From contig CM077025.1 in NCBI GenBank assembly GCA_039090855.1, positions 100,916,489 through 100,980,488 on the forward strand: a DNA stretch of 64,000 nt, in the 5' to 3' direction. The DNA is from Macrothele yani. Its lineage: Eukaryota > Arthropoda > Arachnida > Araneae > Macrothelidae. How positions within the stretch are numbered: the first letter of the stretch is position 1; every line of letters begins with the position of its first letter. Shown piece after piece: positions 31,731 to 43,240 of this stretch. The notes beneath the pieces are model-generated. The model was given only the letters and a program-made list of their open reading frames with translations. It was not told the DNA's origin and searched no databases. A program made the position numbers and the translations under genes.

Positions 31731-32902
31731 TTAAGATGAGACATAAGCAAAAACAATTTTTTAACCGATATTCTAAAAACCACATAGTAAAACTCATATA
31801 CAGACAGGTATGAGTAAAAAGAGGATAAAATAATAGCAAACTGAATGTAGAAAGTGTCGAGAATGCCGAGCCTTGGCTTTATTAAGGACCAGGAAAACTC
31901 TGCATTTTCCCACTTCCACAAAGACCTATTTGGAAATGGGTTTCAGCAAAGCCATAGATGCAAGTGATAAACCCATCAAGAAATGTTATTTAAAATATCA
32001 TAACCTCCTCAGAGTTGCATGACGAAACACAAGATAAAAATATTTTTGCATGCATCTATGGCTTTCCTGTCCCAACCCATGCTCGTCATCTGCTACCAAA
32101 AAAAAAAAAAAAAAAAAACGATTACAAAATAACACAAGTTGAGAGAGTGACTGAATGAATCAAGAGGATTATTCAGCAATTTAACACAATGCCAACTTAC
32201 CTATCCGCCTAAGAGAGAATTTAAACAAGAATAGCAATACTAAAGTATTACAGATTCTTATGTTTTGCAGTGAAAAACCGCTTATTCAAAAATGCCATAC
32301 AATATAAAATAATAATTAAAAAAAAAACAGATTCCTTAAAAAACTGGAATATTGAACCCCTACTCCACAAGAACAAAAATGATAATAACGAAATAAAAAA
32401 TGCTTTGTGAAGTACTCTTGTTTAAATTATCTCTTAGGAGGATAGGTAACTTGGCATTGTGTTAAATTGCTGAATAATCATTTTGATTCATTCAGTCACT
32501 CTCTGAACTTGTGTTTTTTTGTAATCGGTTTTTTTGGTAGCAGATGATGAGCATGGGTTGGGCCAGAAAAGCCATGGATGCATGCAAAAATATTTTTATC
32601 TTGTGTTTCGTCATGCAACTCTGAGGAGGTTATGATATTTTAAACAACATTTTTTGGTGGGCTTATCACTTGCATCGATGGCTTTGCCGAAACCCATTTC
32701 CAAATAGGTCTTTGTGGAAGTGAGAAAATGCGGAGTTTCCCTGGTCCTTGATAAAGCCAAGGCTCGGCATTCTCGACACTTTCTACATTCAGTTTGCTAT
32801 TATTTTATCCTCTTTTTACTCATACCTGTCTGCATATGAGTTTTACTATGTGGCGTTTCCAATATCGGTTAAAAAATTGTTTTTGCTTATGTCTCATCTT
32901 AA
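31731..32902. repeat. Giant inverted repeat (palindrome), arms about 490 bp
   Basis: 31731-32229 and 32417-32902 are reverse complements at roughly 90 percent identity with small indels, for example a poly(A) run (32098-32118) that is much shorter in the other arm. The spacer is 187 bp. Each arm holds the same outward-facing open frame (31921-31721 on - and from 32748 on +) containing LIKPRLGILDTFYIQFA or its close variant. The right arm ends directly at the RTE LINE. No flanking target duplication recognised. It could be a fold-back element, an inverted Penelope-like terminal repeat or an inverted duplication. Confidence 0.9.
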
Positions 32903-32904
32903 TT

Positions 32905-34590
32905 GTATATATATAAGGTCTCCCCAAGTTTCTTCCACAGCGGGCTGCCTTGTGCCAGTCTTCTCCATGTTACTCCTGCATACTTTCGAATTTCATCCAC
33001 CCATCTCCCATGTGGTCTTCTTCTGGGTCTTTTCCTGTCCCTTGGAATCCAATCTAAAATTTCGACTGTCCATCGATGGTCTGTCCTTCTGGCAGTATGT
33101 TCAGCCCATTGCCATTTCAGGGATTTAACTCTGATCATGATGTCTTCCACTCTTGTCATTTTTCGGATCCACGAGTTCCTCTTCTTATCTCTCCTGGTTA
33201 CTCCAAGCATGCACCTCTCCATGCTACTTTGAGTTGTCTGCAGCCTTTGTATGTCTCTTTTAGTTAAGGTACACGTCTCTGCACCATACGTAAGCACTGG
33301 AAGGATGCATTGATCAAACACTTTTCTTTTAAGACATAATGGCATATTGCTCTTGAAAATTATGCTGTTTCTTCCAAAAGCTCTTCAGGCAAGTTTTATA
33401 CGCCGATTAATTTCTTCATCAATGTGACCCTCACTTGATATCTGCTGTCCAAGATAAACGTACGTATCTGTTATATCCAGTTTTTCTCCATCAATCGATG
33501 AATCTTCATTTCTTGTAAAAGCATTGAACATCACTTTTTGTCTTCTGAAAGTTCATTTTTAATCCCACTTCTTTACTCTTGTCAGCAAGTTCCTGGATCA
33601 TACTCTGCAGCTCTGATGAGGTAGTTGCAAAAATGACTACGTCATCAGCAAAACGAAGGTGAGTTAGATAATCTCCATTAATCTTTATCCCTTTGTTTTC
33701 CCAGTTCAGTGATTGAAAGACATTTTCCAATGTGGCATTAAAGAGCTTCGGAGATATGGTGTCACCTTGTCTCACTCCCTTTCCAATTTTTATGTATGTT
33801 GTCTTTTCAAGTAGCCGAATCTTTGCACTTGCATTTTCATAGATGTTATTAATAATATTAATGTATGCATCTTCAATACCGCAGGATTTCAGAGCCATTG
33901 TAACTGCTGATGGTTTCACCGAATCAGAGGCTTTTTCATAATCGATAAAAGCCATGCACAATGGAAGTTCATATTCCCTCGCTCTTTCAATTAGTTCTCT
34001 CAGTACGTGGATATGATCTATTGTGCTGTAGCCACCCCTGAATCCAGCTTGTTCTCTTGGTTGAGCCATGTCCAGTGTTATATTCAAGCGGTGTGAAAGA
34101 ACTTTAGTGAAGATTTTATAAACCACTGATAGGAGGCTGATAGGTCTGTAGTTCCTGAGATCCTCAATGTCACCTTTTTTATGTAGCAGGATCATTGTAG
34201 CGTTGTTCCAATCCTCAGGAATCTTCCCTTCATTAAGGCATCGAGTGAAAATTTGGGCGAGTACTGTTTCGATTTCTCCACTGGCTTCTTGTATGATGTC
34301 TACAGTAATTCCATCTTCTCCTGGAGCTTTTGCCCGCTTCATGTTCTTGATTGCATGTGCAACTTCTGCTGGGAGGACTGGAAGAACTCTGGTACCTTTC
34401 ATGATGTCTCGAATACATGTATCATCCCTTTCATATAATTTGGAGTAGAAATCTTTCACTCTTGTCAAAATTTCGCCTCTATTTCTTGTTACAGAACTAT
34501 CTTCTTTTCTCAGTGCCTTAATCTGTTATCTTCCCTTACTGAGATGTCCCTTTGTTATCTTTAGGCTTTGGTTGTTTTCAATTGATATAT
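32905..34590 (-). pseudogene. RTE-type LINE, 5'-truncated, reverse transcriptase largely open
   Basis: On the - strand 34468-33506 is a 320-codon open frame of the reverse transcriptase: MKRAKAPGEDGITVDII, NNATMILLHKKGD, NYRPISLLSVVYKIF, MAFIDYEKASDSV (catalytic aspartate), GVRQGDTISPKLFNATLE and LRFADDVVIFA (FADD catalytic site). A frameshift region (about 33505-33346) follows. 33345-32905 is the C-terminal region with YGAETCTLTKRDIQRL, WIRKMTRVEDI, RPRRRPHGRWVDEI and RRLAQ. The endonuclease is missing; homology fades near 34590. This is a different subfamily from the LINE at 2929 and the same as 55876-56480 and 58750-61660. The core catalytic motifs look intact, but the copy is not autonomous. 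Confidence 0.92.
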
Positions 34591-34700
34591 ATATATATAT
34601 ATGATAACGTATTATAATTATACATGATCTATACAAGTATATGTATATACAGTACATATGTGTGTGTGTGTGTGTGTGTGTTTATTTGTGTGTCCGCTAT
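34587..34700. repeat. (TA)n and (TG)n microsatellites
   Basis: A tatatat run at about 34587-34602 and a tgtgtg run at 34661-34681 separate the LINE from the tandem array. Confidence 0.85.
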
Positions 34701-35234
34701 AAAATCTACAGTTTTCAATTTAAAACGACCAAATTCGATATACTATCTCATGGTACCCTAACTTAGACCGTAGACAGTTTTTGGAAGGGGTCGGAGCCCG
34801 GGGTCAAGGGGCTCCCACACAAAATTTTCGTAAAATCTATAGTTTTCAATTTAGAACCACCAAATTTGGTACACTATTTCATGGTATTTTGACATAGACC
34901 GTAGACGGTTTTTGGAAGAGATCGGTTGGAGCCCGAAGTCCAGGGGCCCCCTAAACAAAATTTTCGTAAAAACTATATTTTTCAATTTAGAACCACCAAA
35001 TTTGGTATACGACCTAACTTAGACCGTAGACGGTTTTTGGAAGGGGTCAGAGCCCAGGGTCGTTCAGAGCAAGTGGTCAAGGAGCCCCTACACAAAATTT
35101 CCATGAAATCTACAGTTTTCAATTTAGAACCACCAAACTTGGTATACTATCTCATGGTACTCTAACTTAGACAGTATACGGTTTTCGGGTGGGGTCGGAG
35201 CCCGGGGTCAAGGAGTCCCCATACAAAATTTTCG
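34701..35234 (+). repeat. Four tandem units of about 131-137 bp
   Basis: Units begin aaatcta.agttttcaattt at 34701, 34832, 34968 and 35105 and include cttagaccgtagacggtttt and cggagcccggggtcaagg, with substitutions and small indels (the third has a short extra duplication). The open frame 34926-35165 simply reads through units and is probably not coding. Confidence 0.9.
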
Positions 35235-35677
35235 TAAAAAGTTCAATTATTTACTTTTAAGAAGTGCAACACCATTCAGCCCTCCAATACCCGATCTACG
35301 GTCTAAGTTAGATACCGCAGATAACAATAAAGTGCAAAAATATCCGTTTAATGGTGTATTAAAAACACAAATGAATAAACGCTAGCTTTCACCGCCAACG
35401 GGCGTCTTCATCCGGCAGAAATACAATGTAATAAATAGAGAGTTCCAGATATTCAAAATTCAAAACGATAAACAAAAGAATGATCAATACCAATGCCAAG
35501 TCGCATGCATGCGACATGACACAGGTACATTAAATTTCAGTATTGCGTTATTCTCAGATGTCTCCCCGAAGTTAAGTATGCATTTCCATCTCCTCTTCCT
35601 TTCTCTTTTGTTTCGTAAAAGTAAATAACTAAATCAAACTTTTTTTTATTTTTCACATTTGTAGCCATCCCGGCTCC
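35235..35677. other. Unassigned; degenerate hammerhead/Penelope-like motif at 35385-35418 (-)
   Basis: On the - strand GCCGGATGAAGACGCCCGTT, then GGCGG and TGAAAGC, has the order GATGA, short GC stem, GAAA that recalls hammerhead cores found in Penelope-like elements. Two core positions deviate, so this is a weak call. Nothing else seen. Confidence 0.3.
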
Positions 35678-36619
35678 TTTTTTACGCTTTCCAATCGTAG
35701 GTTGAAGAAGCGTATATGCTCCAGCTTTGTCCGTCTGTCCGTCCGCACGATAAGTCGCGTAAAAATGGTTCGATTTCGATGAAAATTTAGTATGTGGTAT
35801 GGGACAATCTGGGAAGAAACCCTATTGAAAACGGACGAAAAAAGATCAAAGGCCAGGACATAGGCGCGGGACCCATTCAGTCGCTATTATGCGTCATAAC
35901 TTACATAAAAATGCTTCGATTGCGACAAAACTTCATCGTGTTGTTCCGGAGATGCGCTGAACCGGTTCTGTTTAATATAATTGAAATGGAGTCAAAGGTC
36001 AGGGCACAGGAGCGAGATTTATTCCACAGCCATTATCCTCATAACTTGACTAAAATGCTTCTATTGCGATAAAACTTTTAGTATGTTGTTCCGTAGGTAT
36101 ACCGAAGCAGTTCTGTTTAATATAATTGAAATGGAGTCAAAGGTCAGGGCACAGGAGCGAGATTTATTCCACAGCCATTATCCTCATAACTTGACTAAAA
36201 TGCTTCTATTGCGATAAAACTTTTAGTATGTTGTTCCGTAGGTATACCGAAGCAGTTCTGTTTAATATAATTGAAATGGAGTCAAAGGTCAGGGCACAGG
36301 AGCGAGATTTATTCCACAGCCATTATCCTCATAACTTGACTAAAATGCTTCTATTGCGATAAAACTTTTAGTATGTTGTTCCGTAGGTATACCGAAGCAG
36401 TTCTGTTTAATATAATTGAAATGGGGTCAAAGATCAGGGCACAGGATCAAGATTTATTCCTCATAACTTGACTAAAAACGCTTCTATTGCGACAAAACTT
36501 TAGTACGTTGTTCCTGAGGTATACTGAACCAATTCTGTTTAATATCATCGAAATGGGGTCAAAGGTCAGGGCACAGGAGCGAGATTTATTCCACAACCAT
36601 TAACCTCATAACTTGAGTA
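35678..36619 (+). repeat. Family A repeat with a 145-bp triplication
   Basis: Hairpin at about 35692-35723, gtccgtctgtccgtccgcac, then six or more monomers. Three successive monomers begin taaaatgcttctattgcgat at 36051, 36196 and 36341, exactly 145 bp apart and nearly identical, so that part amplified recently. The copy is cut at about 36619, where Helitron sequence begins. Confidence 0.88.
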
Positions 36620-36639
36620 TTTTTTTTTTACTTTTCGCA

Positions 36640-36944
36640 GAAATATTACTACATCAGCCAGTCATTGGCAGTGGCTGGCATTAATTTGGAGGAACCCTGC
36701 TTTTCACACGGACAACCCTACGTCGCCTGCCCAAGGGTTGGCAATCCTAAAAATCTCTACATTTTTGCTCCCAATGGAAAAACCAAAAATATTGTTCACC
36801 AAAAAGCAATAACCTAAATGAATTGAAATAAATTTATTGGAAAATTACAGGAATATCTTTTTTATTCATTAACTTTCACCCGCTGAACTTGGGGATTCCA
36901 CGAATAGTAATATTTACCCGGGAAATACCGGGTACCCCTGCTAG
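36640..36944 (+). mobile_element. Helitron 3' end with helicase C-terminus and canonical terminator
   Basis: 36659-36817 encodes the last 52 residues of a PIF1-like Helitron helicase with AGINLEEPCFSHGQPYVACP (helicase motif VI region) and the stop TAA at 36815-36817. After a 97-base AT-rich tail comes a hairpin with 7-bp arms TACCCGG (36915-36921) and CCGGGTA (36928-36934), then CTAG at 36941-36944 followed by T, the classic Helitron 3' terminus. The upstream Rep/helicase is missing. It is joined directly to the family A copy. Confidence 0.88.
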
Positions 36945-38637
36945 TTATGTATAATAAGTAAATGAGTTTCGAATTTATAGTTCAAAGCAGATTTTCCGGG
37001 TCGGGCCAAATTATGTAACGTCCGGGTCCAAAATTTTGCCCCATTTCCAACTCTGGGTGACGCCCATGTCAAGACGGTAAAGTTGCAGCGATATGCTTCG
37101 TCGGTGTAATTCAATCGGGGGAGCAGTCGATTCCGGAGAAGGGATGCGGGTTCGATTACCTCCATCGGAAAACGGCTGTTTCGCTATATTGGCTCCCGAA
37201 CGTAAAAATGGATCTACTGGCAGTTGGGTTTTTCGAAAAATGTGTGACATTAGTTCCGTACATCATCTGAAATTAGTCAGAATTTTTCCTGCCTACCCGT
37301 CGCTACGCTTCTGGGCATGGATGGTGTGTTTGCCTTTCCAGCAGTGTCTCTTTCCCTTCTCTGGAACCATTGTACCCAAATTAGGGATTGCCGACTGCTT
37401 ATAACCCGTGAGTTGCTTATTGTGTCGCTAAACCCAGAAGGAAAAAGAAAAAGAAATCAAGAATTTCATGAGAATCCTTCGATCGAAATTAAACTATTCT
37501 TGAAATGCACAATATTGCGTACATGCTTTTTCGAGCATATGAGTTTACTTTTGCATATCTGTGCCTTGCATTTGGAAATCATCCTTATCCTTTTAACGCA
37601 TTTTTTCATTCAATTAGTTATCTTCACTTCCTGCTGCGTCAGCGCCGTTGCTTTCACAAATGACCTAATCTGACACTCCTACTTTAGAAGAAAAAAGTTT
37701 TTTTTTTTCTTTCATTTCCATTACTCGAAAGACGGATTCAAGAATTTATTACCAGATTCTTATACTTCCTTTCGGAAAAAACCACAGCTAATTCTGCGTC
37801 TATTGGATACCAAGTTAAGAAGTGCGTTTCGAAAACTAGTGAAGTAGAAACTGCGAAGACGACGGGAGTAAGGGGAAGGAAGAAGGAAAAAAAATAAATA
37901 AATAACGTATCGCGCAGTAGGAGCTGCTTACGCCACGAGCTTGAAATGCCTGAAAGCAGGTGTCCCACTAAGAAGCTGGGAATTCTACCAAGATGTGCGC
38001 GCATGAAGAAATATCCTCTTCACTAATTGCCCGCAGTTCCATTTGGTTACACAACAGCTGCGAGCACTTTCGCTTGAGAATTTAGTTCATTCCAAAACGC
38101 TTAAATTAATCGTGATAAACACCTCTATTATCATATCACAAAAGCGTCATTAATTAAACACATTACCCTATGTATTTAACTTTTAAATCAGCGGTTTCTC
38201 AAGTTGCTGGACGCTCGAAAAAAAAAAAAAGTACCCAAAATATATATTGTGTAGATTAGAAATAAATTTCAATGCTCTACGCGTTATTTATCTACAATCC
38301 TAAGTGCCAAATTAATGGCTGACAAAATATATTATGCAAATATTATGCAAAACAGCCTACTGCACATGCTAAATTAGGTTATCGCCATACATGTATAGGA
38401 TTAAAGTATATAATACTTTCTCAAGCTCGTGAGCTTACTTTTGCAGATCTGTGTCCTGTATTCATAAATCATCCTTACCTTTTTTAACGCATTTTTTCAT
38501 TGTTAGAAACCTTACTTTCGCTTTGGATCTTTTGCGTAATATCTTTTGATTGTAAGTATATAACGTAATTAGTAGTGAGAATTATTCAAATAATACCATA
38601 TAGCAATGTATAGTGAAAATGCAAGTTCATAGCGATA
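36945..38637. other. Unassigned; about 115-bp direct repeat pair
   Basis: 37525-37640 and 38410-38525 share the blocks gagtttacttttgca-like, tgt(g/c)ctt-like, aatcatccttatcct-like and aacgcattttttcatt, about 890 bp apart in the same orientation. This could be a pair of degraded terminal repeats or a duplicated fragment. A GGGTCGGG-rich stretch (36985-37065) resembles hAT internal ends. The open frame 37317-37673 is not recognised. Confidence 0.4.
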
Positions 38638-38639
38638 TA

Positions 38640-39722
38640 CACTAAGTGACCACTGAATTATGACCATGTACCTAATACTTCGTATAGACCCTCCTTTCGC
38701 TCTCAGTACAGTAGCTATCCGACGTGGCATCAATTCAATAAGATGCCGGAAGCAGCTGGGAAGTATGGCCAATATGTAATGCGACCTTCAATGCAGGTAT
38801 GGTGGTGATTGGTGCATCCAGAAGCCTGATATCCGTTCCATAGTGACCCACAAGTGCTCTATGGGATTGATATCGGGGAAGTTCGGAGGCCAATCGATAT
38901 GCTGGAAATCTGAACCGTGTTTCTTAAATCATTCTTGCACAACATCGGACCCGTAGCTTGGTCAGTTGGCATCTTGGAAGACACCGTCGCCATTCGTGAA
39001 AAAATTCAACACTGCTGTGTGTACAGAGTCAGCAAGCAATTCATGGTAGTGGGCACCAGCCATACGTTGTTCCACATGTACCAGGGGGTCCAAGTTCCTG
39101 CCAGGTAAACATGCCCCCACACCATACAACCGCCTCCACCGGCTTGCACTGTGGAGACCATGTAGGTTGTGGAGACCATGTACCATGTATGATGGATCGC
39201 CTCCACCGGCTTGCACTGTGGAGACCATGTAGGATGGATCGCCTCCACCGGCTTGCACTGTGGAGACCATGTAGGATGGATCGAGTGCCTAATGTTGTTT
39301 GCGCCGAATACGTACACGACTATCTACGGAGTTGAGTAAAAAGAACGTGATTCATCAGACCAGCACACTTTTTTCCAGTCATCTGACGTCCAACTTGCAC
39401 GATCTTTGCCCTTGGCGACTCTTCCGCGCCGATGAACCGTCGTTTGGAGAGGATGTCATCGGGGTCGTCTACTGTTTAGCCTATACGTGCGAGCATGGTC
39501 ACGCCAGATACTTTTCGGGGTCGACCTCTGTTGTATTGGGTAGTCAGTTGTTGAAGAGGGCTGCGCCTGTTGGCTTGTACGAGTCGCCGGACCCGGCCCG
39601 GGGCTCACTTCTGAGTTCTGACATCCACCTTTCGCTGTCCTGTGCAATTTTAATTCCGGGTCGTTGTCTGTCCATTTTCACGCCAGTCTCGACACACTTT
39701 AACTACGACACAGTGATGTAGT
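38640..39722 (-). pseudogene. Tc1-like transposase (CACTAAGTGACC family), N-terminally truncated
   Basis: The TIR CACTAAGTGACCACTGAATT starts at 38640 after TA. Going down from 39722 on the - strand: VVVKVCRDWRENGQ (helix-turn-helix, similar to the fragment at 63144), VQANRRSPLQQLTTQYNRG, KVCWSDESR (first aspartate, near 39340), an expanded tandem repeat, LDPLVHVEQRMAGAHYHELL and NGDGVFQDAN (second acidic block, one residue short). The C-terminus with LIELMPRRIATVLRAKGG is near 38700. Many frameshifts and stops. The true N-terminus and right TIR are absent. Confidence 0.85.
39131..39281 (-). repeat. 42-bp tandem expansion inside transposase pseudogene
   Basis: cgcctccaccggcttgcact recurs at 39131, 39198 and 39240; the last two are 42 bp apart, and a shorter 15-base piece (tgtggagaccatgta) is duplicated between the first two. 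A 42-bp unit keeps the frame. Confidence 0.9.
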
Positions 39723-40145
39723 TCTAATTAAAAAAATGCCTTAGCGGTTCTCATTAAAAAATTGATTAGGGAAAAAAGATTTAGAAAGAAGACTAAAGAT
39801 TTTAATAATCTTATGAATCCTGATTTGCTATATTTATTGTTCAGTATATTTTATAAAACTTTCACCACTAATTACTTTTATTTAAATTGCTTAATTTGAG
39901 GAATTTTTAATTAAGGGAAGAAATGTTTGTTATTTCACGTCCTAAAGGTATGCAGGTTTTTCTTTAAGTAATGCTGTCATTTTACACAATTTCAAATGTT
40001 CAGTGTGGTTATTATTTGAGTCCAACTGGATAAATATGTAAGTAATATAGTCACATTGACTTGAGTAAATGTAACTAATATTGTCCCATGTGTTAGTGCA
40101 ACTAATACGCCTTTTCCTAAGTTTCTTAGATAGATGAAGGAAATG

Positions 40146-40188
<43 letters not shown>

Positions 40189-40366
40189 CCTTCAGGAATA
40201 AGAGAAAGGGTAGCTTAAGTAAAAGTAGTCCTCGTACGCATAAAACTGTTATCACTCTTAGCCTTAATGGCTACGTAATATAATTTCTGTGTACAGTTTT
40301 TTCTGGAAGCAATGAAACAATTTTAACAACTGCTGTCGAACAATCGACTTTATATTCTCTTTACGC
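39723..40366. other. AT-rich, (TG)n microsatellite at 40147-40185
   Basis: No gene recognised. The tgtgtg run is the only distinct feature. Confidence 0.5.
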
Positions 40367-40500
40367 CGTCCCGGCGGCCGAGTACTTAGAGGTACAGGCC
40401 TCTGGTCAGTGGTCTGAGCTCCGAATGAAGAATGGGTGGTGCGTCTTCCCCGCCCCAAATCAGGGACGGCCAATGGCATGTTATGCTGATAGCAAGCCAC
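40367..40500 (+). mobile_element. SINE remnant related to the 4631 family
   Basis: GTCCCGGCGGCCGAGTA heads a stretch with GGCCTCTGGTCA and, later, aatcagggacggcc, the same order as in the SINE at 54796, but the B box region is deleted. Weak but consistent. Confidence 0.45.
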
Positions 40501-40974
40501 GGTGAAAATTTAACCCAGAAACAAACAACATTCTGTTTATCCTTATGGTCCGTGAGATGCCCTGTTGTGTGGTCTGACGGTATGATTTCATTCTTGCAAT
40601 ACGAATATTTTGGCTATGATTGCATATGAAACACAATATTCGCTATTTTCGACTATATGATCATCTAAGAAATTTCTTTTCCCATCTTCAGCAACCACCT
40701 AACTATGAAAAGTACCATAGCGCCACTAAGCCTAGAAAAATAGTGCCTTAGCGCCGCTAAACCGCGCTAAGGCCCTTCTACACCCCTGCTACGACAGCTT
40801 CGCGAACAAGCCACCAGTTGAGTAATTTGGGAAATCGAGGTCCCCTCTCTCCGAGCTCCCACAATCAGTCCTTTCTCAAAATCCGATAAATTATTCCGGT
40901 TATCCATCACTCTCCGAATTTTACTTCCTACTGCTAAACTCACACCTTATATATGCTATGTCGGTCGATTAATA
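40501..40974. other. No feature seen
   Basis: No gene, TIR or clear repeat recognised. A short duplicated phrase (gcgccgctaa, gcgccactaa near 40720-40770) is too small to interpret. Confidence 0.4.
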
Positions 40975-40983
40975 GCGCCCTCT

Positions 40984-41427
40984 TATGAGCAGTGGATGGC
41001 TTAGTGGTTAGCGAGTCAGACTGTCAATAGCGGGTCCCATGGTTCATTCCTGGGCTGATCTTCCAAAGATGGTGTAATTTGCTAACAATCGCTGAAGGTG
41101 CATCGGGCGAGTACGTTAAATGACGGTCCCTGGGTTGGACCCCCGGTTACGTTGGGTATCCATTCTTACTCCCCATGACTTTCTCTCACCCTCTATGAGC
41201 AACATCGTACTTATACGGTGGCGCCATCTACTGTGCTCTCTCTCTCACTTACAAACTGTTCTGCCAAAGTCGCTAGACTTGCTCTCACTCCTTCCGTTTC
41301 TGTGCCCTGCCCAAAAGGCGGACACACTGTAGGTGGTTTGGGCCTAAACCGTCTCTGTGGACGGAAGTCCTACATGAAAATGCCTGGCGGTCTCTCTCCA
41401 AATTTGAAAAAAAAAAAAAAAAAAATC
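40984..41427 (+). mobile_element. 444-bp tRNA-derived SINE with 9-bp target duplication and poly(A)
   Basis: The head contains A box TGGCTTAGTGGTTAGCGAG and B box GGTTCATTCC (about 41041-41050). A long unrelated body follows and a poly(A) run occupies 41407-41425. GCGCCCTCT flanks it at 40975-40983 and 41428-41436. Longer than, and different in body from, the SINE at 4631. The open frames crossing it are not coding. Confidence 0.85.
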
Positions 41428-41436
41428 GCGCCCTCT

Positions 41437-42534
41437 CGGAAATCACGTGGTGAACGGGCCGTATCCACTTTTGATAGGGCGGTCGTAATTCAATAATCAC
41501 TCGGTGTATGCAATGCTCAAAATAATAGTAATGTAAGTCTATATATGATATGTGCACTAAACTATTCCGGGTCCCTGGGCCACCCCATATTGAGTGCGCT
41601 CCTGGCTGTAACCCTATATACAGAATTTAAACTACACTCTCTCTACCATGCTCCACAGAATCGCATCCACCAGTGTGTGTCCTTAAATGTGCCTGCCATT
41701 CATATGCCCATAAATAAATTATCCGTTTCCTGTGCTTTCTACTACAGCAAAGTGGTAGAGAACAGCTTACGACGCACTAATGGAACGGTAAGTGTTTCTC
41801 TCTCAAAGAGGGTGGAGACATTCTTCTATTTCACTCTGCTATACATCAAGATTGAAAGTATCGAAAAGTCATGAAACGATTCCATTACCCCAAAGTATTG
41901 TTAATTGTCTAACATACGCCGCGGAAGAGAAAATATCTTTTCTCTGGTAGATTTTTTTTCTTCTGAGAGGGATGAAATGATTCCGAAATCCGAACAGTTC
42001 TCCAGGAGGCAGTATATATTAGGATAACTTAACCCATCTGACAGATTTTGCGCAATCACTCAAACTGTTAAACAGAAGTGGAAAACACTTTGCTTTTTTA
42101 TTTTGATTTCCCTACATCACACTGCAAATCTTTAAACTTACTACACACCTACCAAGATTGAACAGATGAAATGGAACTGGATGATGTTGCCAGGATCTAT
42201 GTGTCACGAATTGTTCCTAGGAAAAGTGTCTTCGGAAAATTCTAAAATTCTGTTCGTGGCATTCGTTCAATAAGGGCTACACGTAATCGCTGTATTTTAC
42301 AATACTTAATTTTTGCCTTTACCTTTACCTTCGTGAAGTATTAATTAAAACCGATTTAGTAAATAGTACAAATACTTTCTTTTGTAGCAGCAACATCCCC
42401 TGTCATAATAGTTCAAAAATCCAACTTTACTTCGCTGTAAAGCTTAAAACTTCATGCTCCTGACAGCTTAAATAAAACGCGTTTAGTACTTAACTAAGCA
42501 GGAAATAGCATTAATAGAAAGGTAAATAAATAGT
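41437..42534. other. No gene recognised in 1.1 kb
   Basis: AT-rich; open frame 41545-41874 (+) has no recognised domain. No repeat boundaries seen. Confidence 0.4.
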
Positions 42535-42545
42535 CTCATAGTAGT

Positions 42546-42769
42546 TTTTTTTTTTTTGATTGGAGGTTTAACGACCACCGTGAGCAACTCAATGTGCTAC
42601 AAGCAGTCGCCCGCCCCTAATTTAGGGTCACTAATTCCAGGGAAGGGAGAGAGCCAGTGCCGTAAGACAAACACAACATCCATGCCTCACTAGATTAGAA
42701 ACCCGGACCCCTTTCAGACGAATGATCAGAGGCAATCGCTTAGACCACTGCGCCATGCACCGGGGCGGC
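42546..42769 (-). mobile_element. tRNA-derived SINE, copy of the 4631 family
   Basis: Reads on the - strand as the 4631-4850 SINE with a small insertion in the head (GCCGCCCCGGTGCATGGCGC) and a poly(A) tail (poly(T) at 42546-42557). Imperfect direct repeats tctcatagtag (42534-42544) and tcttatagtaa (42770-42780) flank it. Confidence 0.85.
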
Positions 42770-42872
42770 TCTTATAGTAATTAATTTGTTTGCTTCGGTC
42801 CACTGTAGTCATTTAAATTGGCAGCACAATAACAGAATCATCTAGTGCTTCGGCATCTGAATACAACAGATT

Positions 42873-43197
42873 CAGTGGCGTCCCCACGGGGAGGGCCGAC
42901 GCCCCCCCCCCAACCACACCCTGGGCTGACAGAGAGGAAAATTATTACGTTGAAGTTTGAAACAAAAAATCACAATACGCAATCTACATATACTTCTTAA
43001 TCATGCAACGTATAATTACAACATGCAATAATTATAAGGAAGTACTGTTTAATAAATTTAGAAAAAATCTAACCAGAAAAAGAATTCATCTACTTAATTT
43101 TTATGGCACCTGACTATTTTCCCAGTAAATTTAGGGGGTCAACCCCCACCTTAAGAAAACTCTATCCCGCTTTGGGAAATTTTTGGGTGCGCTACTG
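42873..43197. mobile_element. 325-bp hAT-type MITE
   Basis: Starts CAGTGGCGTCCCC and ends GGGTGCGCTACTG (imperfect TIR); direct repeats AACAGATT (42865-42872) and AGCAGATT (43198-43205) match at seven of eight bases. A cytosine run lies inside the left end. Non-coding. Confidence 0.75.
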
Positions 43198-43240
43198 AGC
43201 AGATTCGCGTAACAAGAATTCTCTACAAGAATACTCGACA

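Noticed and set aside
39299..39721. 140-codon + strand open frame
   Set aside because: Antisense to the broken Tc1-like transposase at 38640-39722, without recognisable features.
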